Origin: Bdellovibrio sp.
GTDB lineage: Bacteria > Bdellovibrionota > Bdellovibrionia > Bdellovibrionales > Bdellovibrionaceae
Direction: 5' to 3'
DNA: 64,000 nt
Assembly: GCA_014376435.1 (NCBI GenBank)
Contig: JACMRL010000003.1
Coordinates: forward strand, 1-64,000
Part shown: positions 1-7,017 of the stretch, in pieces
How the letters are laid out: every line of letters begins with the position of its first letter
Numbering within the stretch: position 1 is the first letter of the stretch
The notes under the pieces: generated by a model
The model's input: the letters and a program-made list of their open reading frames with translations, nothing else
The model's database searches: none
Told to the model about the DNA's origin: nothing
Translations under genes and position numbers: made by a program

Positions 1-1165
1 AAAGTTCCAAGGCGAATTCAAAAAATCAACACCGACACTAGCACAAACCTGACAAATTTATTGAAACTTCAGACTAAAACTGGCGAAATCAAACCACGAC
101 TAATGAATTCATACTTCATCGAATGATCAAATGTGGCCTTTGAACTTCCTATCCTCTCAGGACAAATAAAACAATCTTTATTTTTATCAAATGCAAATCC
201 TGCTGAATCACGAGTAATCCTATCGCCATTGTCAGATTGAAATCGCGGAACAAAAGAATTAATTTCTCGGTCTTGTAAGGCTTGAAGATTAACTCCAAAT
301 CCATAACCACGATCTGCCGTAATTTCTTCAACTTTTAAATCAAACGCTTTTTCAATATAATCAATGCGACCGAGCATCACATGGCCTTCGACAGCAGATC
401 CGGTCGTCACATGGGCATCTATAATAATCCTATTTTCGCAATCAATTGTTTCATGAACTTTAAACGCTAACTTTTTTGGTTCACCAGCTTTACCTGCTAG
501 CGTCGAATCAGGATCTGTTTTACTGATCTGAGTTTTATTTCCTAGTTTGCGATCTTTGATATATTTTGGCGGTACTATGTCTTTTAATTTTTCGCCTTCC
601 TGTGGGCGATCTACCATCGATTTTAATGCCGCATCGGCTTTGATTATAGAACCATCCATCATTATCTTTTTGCCATTAGCCAGATTTTTTTCAATGCAGA
701 TATTAACTATTTTTTCAAATACGTTTTTAAATGTTTCTACACCAAGACGATCTCTGATTTTTGTTAAACTAGAATGATCTGGCGTATTGTCTTCGATAGC
801 CAGTTTACAAAACCATCGGTAGGCTAAGTTAAATTGAATTTCATCACAAGCTTGGCGGTCAGACTCAATACCGTATAGAAAAATAATTCAATAGATCCTA
901 AAAAATAATTCTGGGTCAATTGATGGTCTGCCATTATTAGAACAATAAAGATGCTGGGTCATTTCGCGAACAAAAGAAAAGTCTAAAATTTTATCGACTT
1001 TTCGAAGCAGATGATTTTGTGGAATAAAGGATTCAATATTAACCGTTGAAAAAAGTTTTGGTTGATACTCTTGACGTCCAATCATGATGACCTCTATTGA
1101 TAAGGCATCATGATGAACTTATTTATTCTTGGCAATCGCGTAATGGGGGTTTTTCAACACGCCCA
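1..1165 (-). mobile_element. Decayed IS1182-type insertion sequence, cut by window edge
   Basis: The element is recognised from its transposase, described separately. The end upstream of the transposase probably lies near 1163, where the minus strand reads GGCGTGTTGAAAAAC, resembling ends of IS1182/IS5-like elements. The other end falls outside the window, so neither a matching inverted repeat nor a target duplication can be verified. The insertion point lies only about 8 bases beyond the stop codon of a GNAT relic. Confidence 0.6.
69..1085 (-). pseudogene. IS1182-family transposase, interrupted by in-frame TGA
   Basis: The N-terminal part (start 1085) carries the DUF772-type opening of IS1182 transposases, including GRPSIDPELFFRIY. 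It then hits TGA at 888-890. The same frame continues with FLYGIESDRQACDEI and NLAYRWFCKLAIEDNTPDHS, typical of the next conserved segment, then with MMDGSIIKADAALKSMVDR and a DDE-type core (DAHVTTGSAVEGH, ITADRGYG). The distance between the two open stretches is a whole number of codons, so one nonsense substitution explains the break. The C-terminus stops at 69 just after CFICPE, short of the usual cysteine-rich tail, which suggests further damage. The element is probably immobile. Confidence 0.8.
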
Positions 1166-1172
1166 AGTGGTT

Positions 1173-1330
1173 TTATTCGGGTTGGGCCATTAAGGTTTTT
1201 ACCATATCCAGATTTGTAATTGTGAATCCCATCTTTTCGTAAAGTCCCCTGGCCACCAAATTATTTCCAAGAACATGCAATCCGTAGGCGTGAGTGGCGA
1301 AGACAATATCAATAACTATATGAATCGACC
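1173..1330 (-). pseudogene. C-terminal relic of a GNAT N-acetyltransferase
   Basis: The minus strand ends at TAA 1173-1175 and reads YGLHVLGNNLVARGLYEKMG followed by FTITNLDMVKTL. This matches the last beta-alpha-beta unit of GNAT acetyltransferases (LHVFGHN..ARxLYEKLGF). Upstream this frame soon meets a stop, and no acetyl-CoA-binding loop or start codon is visible. Only about 50 C-terminal codons survive. It lies between the IS end and the DUF6629 gene on the same strand. Confidence 0.6.
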
Positions 1331-1446
1331 TTATTTGAGAGATTTGATATTGACCTCAACACAACAGCTGGAGAAATGCCAAATCCGGCTGCGCGAAATA
1401 AACCAATTCGTAAGGATGTCCGGTTTGCATTTCGTTAGATTCCATT

Positions 1447-2145
1447 CTAGTTATTGGAGATGTTAGATAAAATTTCGCGCACTCTTGCAATAACGCCAAG
1501 TTTTTTTGCAAACCCACCGAGATTTCTGAACCTGAGGTGAAAATAAATCAAAAGGCTTAAGATCGCAGCGAAAAAACACCAAACGGAGAACAGGGCCATC
1601 ATATCGACCAAGTAGGCAGCGACGAACGAGAGAAAAGCCAAGCAACCAAACAATCTTACAAATCCGTGACTTGAAAAAAAACAACTGAAACAGGTCGCTG
1701 CAACATACAACATTATCACCGGTCGGTCAAAAAAGTGTATCGACGCGTAAACAATATGATGACCGACGACTTCGGCGACCACGGGGTGAGTTGCAATCAA
1801 ATAAAGAAGAAAGAGTCCCACAGCGCAGCCGACAGCCTCAAAAGCGAATATTGTCTTCCGACGCCATGGCACGGCTTCCATGAAGCCCATCGCAAACGGA
1901 ACGTAAATTGGCCACAAAACATGAGAGAACCCGGAATACAAATAGGTCATAATCTGCTGGAGCAATGGGGCTTCATGGCTAAAGGTCAACCAAAGGACCC
2001 CCTCGATCAACTGTTGAACTCCGAACAGCAAGGGTATCGTCGCGAATGGAATCTCCGATTTAGTCTCAGCTCTTTGGATCGTAGCCACGCCAAATACAGA
2101 AAGTGAAGTGCCAGCGATAAAACTCGCGGTCGCAGAAAAACACAC
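1447..2145 (-). CDS. DUF6629-family integral membrane protein
   Basis: This 232-residue protein opens with MCFSATASFIAGTSLSVFG, the conserved start of the DUF6629 family of uncharacterised membrane proteins. About seven hydrophobic segments can be counted, including PIYVPFAMGFMEAVPWRR after a Trp/Pro-rich loop (LLQQIMTYLYSGFSHVLWPI). The start codon is GTG at 2145, with AAGGAA about 10 bases upstream; no ATG is available nearby. It has no obvious operon partner. The function of the family is unknown, so only the inner-membrane location is inferred. Confidence 0.75.
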   Translation of the reverse strand: MCFSATASFIAGTSLSVFGVATIQRAETKSEIPFATIPLLFGVQQLIEGVLWLTFSHEAPLLQQIMTYLYSGFSHVLWPIYVPFAMGFMEAVPWRRKTIFAFEAVGCAVGLFLLYLIATHPVVAEVVGHHIVYASIHFFDRPVIMLYVAATCFSCFFSSHGFVRLFGCLAFLSFVAAYLVDMMALFSVWCFFAAILSLLIYFHLRFRNLGGFAKKLGVIARVREILSNISNN

Positions 2146-2333
2146 GAAATGTATTTCCTTTCATTGTTGTATGCGGAAATAATGACGCTAACTCATCTAA
2201 GTGTCGAATACCACTGAACAGATGTCGGACCCTTATGTTTTCTGACTATGAAGTCTAATTCATCCATTCCCCGAAGAACCAAAGAGAATGCCTTATTGAC
2301 AGTCAAGGTCATTCCTGACCGCCTAGGTGGATA

Positions 2334-2362
2334 AAGGGGTGTCGTAATGTCCGCCACCCCTT
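2334..2362. repeat. Inverted repeat AAGGGGTG / CACCCCTT
   Basis: AAGGGGTG (2334-2341) pairs perfectly with CACCCCTT (2355-2362) across a 13-base loop. There is no T-run on either side, so it is not a classical terminator. Role unknown. Confidence 0.5.
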
Positions 2363-2561
2363 AGAACCCCCGCTTATAACCCAAGAACGAGCCGCCGAAA
2401 TTCTAGTATTATTGATCGCCTTTAAATCGTGGCTGTTGGCGTGATGGAACTGCGCCGATGCCCGCATGCGCGCGGGGACGAAAACTAGGAGACGTTCATT
2501 TTCATGAGTTTTTAACAAAGAAATTATAAAATTAAAACTTCGTCCCCACGGCGTTATACAA

Positions 2562-2600
2562 AAGGATCGCATTGCTGGCCAGCTCATCAATACGATCCTT
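2562..2600. repeat. Inverted repeat AAGGATCGcATTG / CAATaCGATCCTT
   Basis: Thirteen-base arms (2562-2574 and 2588-2600) match with one mismatch around a loop that itself contains the palindrome CTGGCCAG. It could be a structured RNA element, a terminator relic or a protein-binding palindrome. Nothing adjacent decides between these. Confidence 0.5.
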
Positions 2601-2693
2601 ACTGACTTTTCAAAATATTGATTCCCGCCGTTTTCCCGTCGAAAAATAAAAATTATTTAGATTTAAGAATATTTAGCGGGTACGGCGAGGGAA

Positions 2694-2725
2694 TAAAAAA
2701 AGCTCTGTTATTTCTAATAGAGCTT
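2694..2725 (-). terminator. Rho-independent terminator downstream of pseudopilin gene
   Basis: Read on the minus strand, an AAGCTCT...AGAGCTT stem with further pairing toward the loop is followed by seven T. It lies about 80 bases past the pseudopilin stop codon and fits as its terminator. Confidence 0.7.
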
Positions 2726-2753
2726 AAAGTTACTAAACATTTACAGAACGAAG

Positions 2754-2782
2754 TGTTTGGGGATCAGCAAGAGCCCCAAACA
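2754..2782 (-). repeat. 9-bp perfect hairpin TGTTTGGGG / CCCCAAACA
   Basis: The arms at 2754-2762 and 2774-2782 flank an 11-base loop. It sits between the pseudopilin stop codon and the T-tailed terminator, so the transcript would end in two consecutive hairpins. The first lacks a T-run and may protect the 3' end or be a protein-binding site. Confidence 0.6.
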
Positions 2783-2805
2783 AAGCGCCTTGTAAAATCC
2801 GTTTT

Positions 2806-3819
2806 TTATTTACAGCAGATGGCCGTCGCGGAGATGGTTCCACTTGATGAAGACCCAGAGCATGCCCAGCCATTGCCGGTGGGAGTTGTGGCTGTCACGG
2901 TTCCGCCCGTTGCGGGTTGGCATCCTCCGCCTGTGACTTGATAAGTCGCTGGACAGGTAACTCCTCCGCCGCCGCTTGGAACTGAAGCGGAGACCATGGT
3001 GCATGTGGCGGCTCCGCTAGGACTCCAAGTTGTTCCATCGCAATACTCCATTTTATGCGTTCCATAGTTGTAGCGCATAGTTCCTTCACCATTGGCTGCG
3101 CCCATTCCGCAAGCAGTAACTGTAGCACTACTTCCCGGACGGATGGAGCCATTGACGTCAAGGGTTGCTGCCGGCGACGTTGTGCCGATACCTACATTCC
3201 CTGCGCTAAAGTAAATATCATTTGGATTCGGTACCCCTATTTGCCAGAAACCATCTGTCACTGTGCCGATAGCGATGCAATCTGTAATCAAGCCAGACCC
3301 ATTTAGTTTAATTCGTAACTTAATATTATCTGGACGAATTTCCCTTACCGTTCCTACATCACCGATTTTGGATAACAGAACTGTCAGATCTGCATTCGAG
3401 GGATCAGACGGCGAAACTAAAACTTTGAAATCCGTAAACTTAAGTAATCCAGATTTATCCGTAGATTTGTCTGTTTTATTGTATCGATCAACATTATTCT
3501 CATCTTTTATGGCGTCGGCAGAAAAGCCTGGTGCTGCAGGATCTCCTCCGTTAAATGAATATTTACAGGCGGCACTTTTACTCAGCAAACTGCGTATTTC
3601 TGCAGAAATCTCACGTTGTTGATCTTTAGCCTGAATACCTTTTTGTTGCTTCGCTGCGGATGACATCACGGCAGCAAGACCAGCGCCGATGATTGATACT
3701 AAACCAAGTGCGACTAGAATTTCGGTTAAGCTAAAGCCTTTGGATAAGTATGATTTTCGGCGATTAGGCTTGACACTTCTAATTAGTTTAAAAAATAAAA
3801 GTGATCTGCAACACATCAT
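2806..3819 (-). CDS. Type IV pilin-like protein with GIGTTSP segment
   Basis: The protein has about 337 residues. After a basic leader, KGFSLTEILVALGLVSIIGA forms a class III prepilin cleavage site (G/F, Glu at +5) and a hydrophobic helix, so processing by a PilD-type peptidase is expected. The middle (KSAACKYSFNGGDPAAPGFS and after) has no recognised fold. Near residue 215 comes NVGIGTTSPAATLDVNGSI, a motif common in phage tail fibres and large adhesins. The C-terminus is Cys/Gly/Thr-rich, ending in AICCK. The ATG at 3819 was chosen because GAGG lies six bases upstream; an ATG at 3831 is in frame but lacks a site. It is probably a minor pseudopilin or pilus-tip adhesin, encoded alone. Confidence 0.75.
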   Translation of the reverse strand: MMCCRSLLFFKLIRSVKPNRRKSYLSKGFSLTEILVALGLVSIIGAGLAAVMSSAAKQQKGIQAKDQQREISAEIRSLLSKSAACKYSFNGGDPAAPGFSADAIKDENNVDRYNKTDKSTDKSGLLKFTDFKVLVSPSDPSNADLTVLLSKIGDVGTVREIRPDNIKLRIKLNGSGLITDCIAIGTVTDGFWQIGVPNPNDIYFSAGNVGIGTTSPAATLDVNGSIRPGSSATVTACGMGAANGEGTMRYNYGTHKMEYCDGTTWSPSGAATCTMVSASVPSGGGGVTCPATYQVTGGGCQPATGGTVTATTPTGNGWACSGSSSSGTISATAICCK

Positions 3820-4294
3820 TTTTAACCTCATTTATATAAAAATTAGATCATGAAAAAAAATATGATTCAATGCTAATCGATCATCGTGGATACAAAGGAA
3901 ATTAAATTGACATCGAACGCAAATCAATTAGCTCAAAAATCTTTCCAATTTTTTTCTCAAATAAATTAAGGCAATAACAATCGTCGTGCTTAGACAAATG
4001 TACAAGCGAATAATCACCAGCTTCGATCACAACTCTGGACGCTCAAACCCGTTTGAAAAAAAATAAACTCCGGCATGACAAAGCCCAATTCGAATTAAAT
4101 TAAACTAAAGAAGGAAATTTAAATTTTGCAGTAACAAGGGTGAATAAAACCTAATGTCCTTATGCGCCCGAGCGTTTAGTGACTATTAACATCAGCCGTT
4201 AGTCCGGAGGCCCTGAGTTTCATTGAGCTTGCGCTTCACAAAATGTTGCCAGGATTGGGAATTGGCGATCTCGATGACAAGAAAGAACGACTCC

Positions 4295-4426
4295 TCATGA
4301 TGCGATCGTATTTTGAATAATCAGTAGGATTTTTGCTTGTGCCTCAAACCCCTTCATACACTGCCCCAACAGGGCCAGTAGCAGGCCAAGCCTAACAACA
4401 AACGATACAAATTTTACTATTTCCAT
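4295..4426 (-). CDS. Possible 43-residue secreted or membrane miniprotein
   Basis: The ATG at 4426 is preceded by AAAGGATG at good distance. The frame encodes 43 residues with an N-terminal hydrophobic stretch (FVSFVVRLGLLLALLGQC) after a short polar start, then a mildly amphipathic tail ending IIQNTIAS. This could be a signal peptide or a single membrane helix. No relative is recognised. The opposite strand carries another short frame over the 3' part, so this may be a relic of something longer. Support is the ribosome site and hydrophobicity only. Confidence 0.3.
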   Translation of the reverse strand: MEIVKFVSFVVRLGLLLALLGQCMKGFEAQAKILLIIQNTIAS

Positions 4427-4553
4427 AGAACATCCTTTTCGGTTATTGAAAACCGAAGTTGCGGATGCAGATTTATTTTAACTTTTTGATTTGATCGTTT
4501 TAAATTTCAATTTTATGAGCTGGTGGTCATTAAGGTTCAGGCGATTTTACAGT

Positions 4554-4581
4554 CCTACCAAAACCCTACCAATTCCTACCA
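4554..4581. repeat. Three direct CCTACCA repeats at helical spacing
   Basis: CCTACCA occurs at 4554-4560, 4565-4571 and 4575-4581, with start-to-start distances of 11 and 10 bases, i.e. on one face of the helix. The heptamer also forms the acceptor end of the tRNA at 6403 and of the tRNA-like piece at 4703. Possible integrase arm sites, iterons or an operator. Confidence 0.5.
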
Positions 4582-4702
4582 TAATTTGAAATATGCTGAA
4601 AGATCTTGAAATACTCGTGTGTTTGTTGTGAGCATTTTCAGCTCTGTATCTTGTTAATTTGACTTGAGATTTTCGGAGAATCCAATTTCCTTGACCGGAA
4701 AA

Positions 4703-4728
4703 TGGTAGGGAGTCTTCTCAGATTCGAA
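4703..4728 (-). other. tRNA 3'-end-like sequence (possible att remnant)
   Basis: Read on the minus strand the segment has a TTCGAATC T-loop-like core followed 18 bases later by CCCTACCA. It mirrors the layout of the tRNA at 6403-6479, with which it shares AATGGTAGGG on the plus strand. The T-stem and the rest of a tRNA cannot be formed upstream, so it is not a tRNA gene. A duplicated, diverged tRNA 3' end next to an integrase relic suggests an attachment-site remnant. Confidence 0.4.
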
Positions 4729-4793
4729 CGAACAATTAATTCAACTACTTACAAAGTTCCCTACGACAGTCCACTACGAAAAAGTTCTAACAC

Positions 4794-5405
4794 CTAGGGG
4801 ATTGTCTTAAGTCTTTTGATTGTAAGTTCCACTAACTGAATTCTTTCGAAGAACTCTTGGCCAACCCTTAGTAACTCAGCAGGGATCTGCTTTTCTTGTG
4901 ATCTGTGTGAAATTTCAAATTGGAATGCAATATACTCGAGCGGATATCGGCAAATATACCCGTTGGTTTTGAAGTATTCGAATTCGGGAGACGCTACACC
5001 TTTGTCTTTATGATCTTCTGACAAAGTTTGATATTTGAGACACGGCAGATCTTTAAAAGTAACATAGTCATTTTTGACACTAATAATTTTGAACCTGTTT
5101 TTATCATCCTGTTTGGTTCGTTGATCCACGATGAACTTGAGAAACGCACGTGATGTTTTGTGTGTGCCCGCGGGATACATCATCGCACTCGCAATTGCAG
5201 TCTGGGATTTGTCTGCGAACTTTTTAGCAAGAACTAACGAATGAATTTTATTTTCCATCAACACCCAGTCATCTTCATTTGGAGACTGGATTGTCGCTTG
5301 CTCGATTTTATAGGCTGTGTTGGGAGCGACACTGGAACTAAGAAACGGCAAACTCGAACACCCCGACAAGGTTACCGCTAAAAAGATATAAACTATTTTA
5401 TTCAT
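4794..5405 (-). CDS. Lipoprotein of unknown function
   Basis: The preferred start at 5405 (MNKIVYIFLAVTLSGCSSL) follows GGAGT and gives a 203-residue protein with a signal peptide and the lipobox LSGC. An in-frame ATG at 5456 would add 17 residues before the signal and is rejected. The mature protein is mixed alpha/beta with two Cys (DLPCLKYQT, NGYICRYP) that could form a disulfide, and with aromatic-rich strands (VTFKDLPCLKY, EYIAFQFEIS). No family is recognised. It is isolated between the tRNA-like remnant and the integrase relic and may be cargo of the same element. Confidence 0.65.
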   Translation of the reverse strand: MNKIVYIFLAVTLSGCSSLPFLSSSVAPNTAYKIEQATIQSPNEDDWVLMENKIHSLVLAKKFADKSQTAIASAMMYPAGTHKTSRAFLKFIVDQRTKQDDKNRFKIISVKNDYVTFKDLPCLKYQTLSEDHKDKGVASPEFEYFKTNGYICRYPLEYIAFQFEISHRSQEKQIPAELLRVGQEFFERIQLVELTIKRLKTIP

Positions 5406-5479
5406 TCTTACTCCACTCAAATGCAGGTAATCGGATTCAGCCGTGATTCCAATCACAATGCATTTTTCCGAAATATTCG

Positions 5480-5833
5480 TTACTGTACTGGCAGTTTAAT
5501 CACCTTTCCAGCTTGAACTCCGTGCGTCTGAAAATCATCCAGGCATGCCGTAGCATCTTTTATATCGATTCCCGCTTTCCGCATATAGATCATCATCGTA
5601 TCCATATCCTTCCAACCACCCATCGACATGACTTTGCTTGGTGCCACGCCTTTGCTTAGTAATAAAGTCGCCCAGCTAGCCCGTAGGTCATGGAATCGAA
5701 TTTCTGGCAGTCCTATAGATTTCAAAAACAATCGTAATATGTGTGCCTGCTCTCCTAGTGCAGCGAATGGTCCATTTCGTCTGTTCAACACTTTCCCGGC
5801 CTTCGTTGTAAATGAGCAAAAGTTAACGATTGA
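5480..5833 (-). pseudogene. Tyrosine recombinase (integrase), C-terminal catalytic fragment
   Basis: About 115 codons are open. RFHDLRASWATLLLSKGVA contains the HxxR box, followed by GGWKDMDTMMIYMRKAGI, where Trp stands at the usual His/Trp position and Tyr is the nucleophile. The first catalytic Arg, the core-binding domain and the arm-binding domain are missing; the frame meets TGA at 5834-5836. A GTG at 5791 could start a peptide but would not give a working recombinase. The 5' side abuts a truncated plus-strand gene, so a deletion or rearrangement joined them. Confidence 0.75.
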
Positions 5834-6167
5834 TCAGATTTACATTGATAAATTAGAACTGGAAAAAATAAGTCGCCCGAAATTTTATTTGGATTCGATG
5901 CTGCAAATTATATATATAGGTGACGAAGTTATAGATTTACAGCGAGACATGCGCACCTTTAAGAAATTTTGGCTTCTGCATGAACAAACGAAAGAGAATC
6001 AGTCCAAGTTCATTTCAAAGGACGCTTTGCTTGGTTTTATAGGTCCCGCTTCGGACGTGAAGAATAATTCAATCCTGAAATATATCCCGACAAAACTGCA
6101 TCCACTCTTTAAAAGATTGGTCATTAGCACAAAGAGTGGTTACCGCCTGCGCTACTATAATATTTGA
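5805..6167 (+). pseudogene. Truncated winged-helix DNA-binding domain gene
   Basis: The frame encodes about 120 residues. The C-terminal 90 resemble an OmpR-type winged helix: an N-terminal sheet (LQIIYIGDEVIDLQ), a helix after RTFKKFWLLHEQ, a recognition-helix-like KYIPTKLHPLFKRL, and the wing hairpin VISTKSGYRLRYYNI. No ATG or GTG with a ribosome site occurs at the beginning, and the frame runs back into the integrase relic on the other strand. It is most likely the tail of a regulator whose front was lost at the junction near 5800-5835. The family assignment is by pattern only. Confidence 0.45.
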
Positions 6168-6402
6168 TTCTTTTCTCGCTTACCGAGCTTCGCGCTCAAG
6201 AGCGCAGGGCTTGTAGTAGATTCAGTAGTTCGTTTTTCGCAAACTACAAAGCGAACTACAAACAAGCATCACGGAAGAAATTCTCCCTAGCTAATATCAA
6301 ATAATATCCGATTGCAGGCAAATCCTGCAGCCGACACCTAACTGATTGTTTTGTTTTATTATTCTGAAGAAACAGGGCTAAATTTTCTGAAAAAGAAAAA
6401 AA

Positions 6403-6479
6403 TGGTAGGGGCGCAGGGATTCGAACCCCGGATCCATCGGTTATGAGCCGATTGCTTTAACCAACTAAGCTACACCCCC
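6403..6479 (-). tRNA. tRNA with CAU anticodon (tRNA-Met, elongator type likely)
   Basis: The minus strand folds as a full 77-base tRNA: acceptor GGGGGTG against CGCCCCT (with G-T pairs), TAGC D-arm start, anticodon loop CTCATAA on an ATCGG/CCGAT stem, T-arm GGGGTTCGAATCCC, and an encoded CCA end. The anticodon is CAU. Elongator Met is favoured over Ile2 (lysidine) or initiator Met, but the sequence does not exclude Ile2. It may have served as the integration target of the neighbouring relic element. Confidence 0.92.
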
Positions 6480-6500
6480 ACAGTGCGAACTGGTCTTTAG

Positions 6501-6529
6501 ATGCTAACAAAATCACAAATTAAGATCAA
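6501..6529 (-). promoter_or_regulatory. Predicted promoter of the CAU tRNA
   Basis: On the minus strand TTGATC (6529-6524), a 17-base spacer, then TAGCAT (6506-6501), about 21 bases before the tRNA 5' end. Close to the sigma-70 consensus in both boxes. Confidence 0.45.
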
Positions 6530-6565
6530 CAGCTCTGATGGGCTTTGTTTTGCTAATCTCATGTT

Positions 6566-6996
6566 ATGATTAAAATATTTTCGCTGTTCTTGACCCTATC
6601 GCTATTAAACGCGTCGGCCTACGCCGATGCAACACATTAGCCGGGCGCAACCGCGATTCACGCACAATCGTTCAGTATCGCGATACATTAACGGCTGACG
6701 GAGTTTCCCCCGACCAAGCACAGCGGATCGCCGCGCGCAGATACACACTCTACGGACAATCAATCCGCGCTGAGATTAAAAAAGTTTTTCATAATGCCAG
6801 CCAAATATTTGGCTTTCCCAGCGCTGGTCCAACCGGTAAGTCGGTAGAAAAAAAATTAATCTCGTACTTAAAAACGAACGATTTTAAAAATACGTTAGCG
6901 AAGACCGGAATGATTCAAGACACCGGCGACGCTCTCGCCCTGAATACGATTACGCCTGACAATAAAAAAGGAGATCTTTCGATCTCCTTTTTTTGA
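6566..6996 (+). pseudogene. Secreted protein gene with frameshift after signal peptide
   Basis: ATG 6566 starts MIKIFSLFLTLSLLNASAYA, a textbook signal peptide, but TAG follows after 24 codons. From about 6625 the reading continues open in another frame to 6996 with protein-like composition (QYRDTLTADGVSPDQAQRIA, then FGFPSAGPTGKSVEKKLISY). A one-base frameshift near the signal cleavage region explains it. The second frame runs through the rpoD terminator, so the native stop may also be lost. No family is recognised. The first strong Shine-Dalgarno site is missing too. Confidence 0.55.
6964..6994. terminator. Bidirectional terminator at the end of rpoD
   Basis: GGAGATC-TTTC-GATCTCC stem flanked by six A and seven T. 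It works in both directions and lies 24 bases past the rpoD stop codon, between convergent genes. Confidence 0.85.
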
Positions 6997-7017
6997 ACTA
7001 GAATGTCTAAACAAACA

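Larger units (their letters stand above)
2146..2805. other. Intergenic region with several hairpins, no convincing gene
   Basis: There are 660 bases between the DUF6629 and pseudopilin genes. Parts, notably 2440-2500, are visibly more GC-rich than the surroundings. A 93-codon minus-strand open frame (2309-2590) has no recognisable domain and unconvincing composition. A 39-codon frame at 2193-2312 (minus, ATG start, ending VQWYSTLR) is possible but unsupported. Four inverted repeats are listed separately. Confidence 0.5.
3820..4793. other. Long AT-rich intergenic region with short frames and repeats
   Basis: This gap of about 970 bases holds a short minus-strand ORF (4295-4426), a plus-strand relic frame ending at 4320 (reads SFIELALHKMLPGLGIG, then a stop; no start, no recognised family), three phased CCTACCA boxes and a tRNA-3'-like sequence. 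The part from 3830 to 4180 is featureless and AT-rich. Confidence 0.5.

Noticed and set aside
2309-2590. 93-codon minus-strand open frame in the GC-richer patch
   Set aside because: It has no recognisable domain, an unlikely residue mix, and it runs across two hairpin repeats. A chance frame is more likely.
2562-2600. Hairpin at 2562-2600 considered as a terminator
   Set aside because: Only a short T-run follows on either strand and no gene ends beside it.
4185-4320. Plus-strand frame ending SFIELALHKMLPGLG... near 4320
   Set aside because: It has no start codon, an upstream stop and no ribosome site. Noted as a relic only within the intergenic entry.
5628-5800. N-terminal part of the plus-strand frame over the integrase relic
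   Set aside because: This stretch is antisense to the conserved integrase HxxR box, so it is a shadow; only the part after about 5805 looks protein-like.
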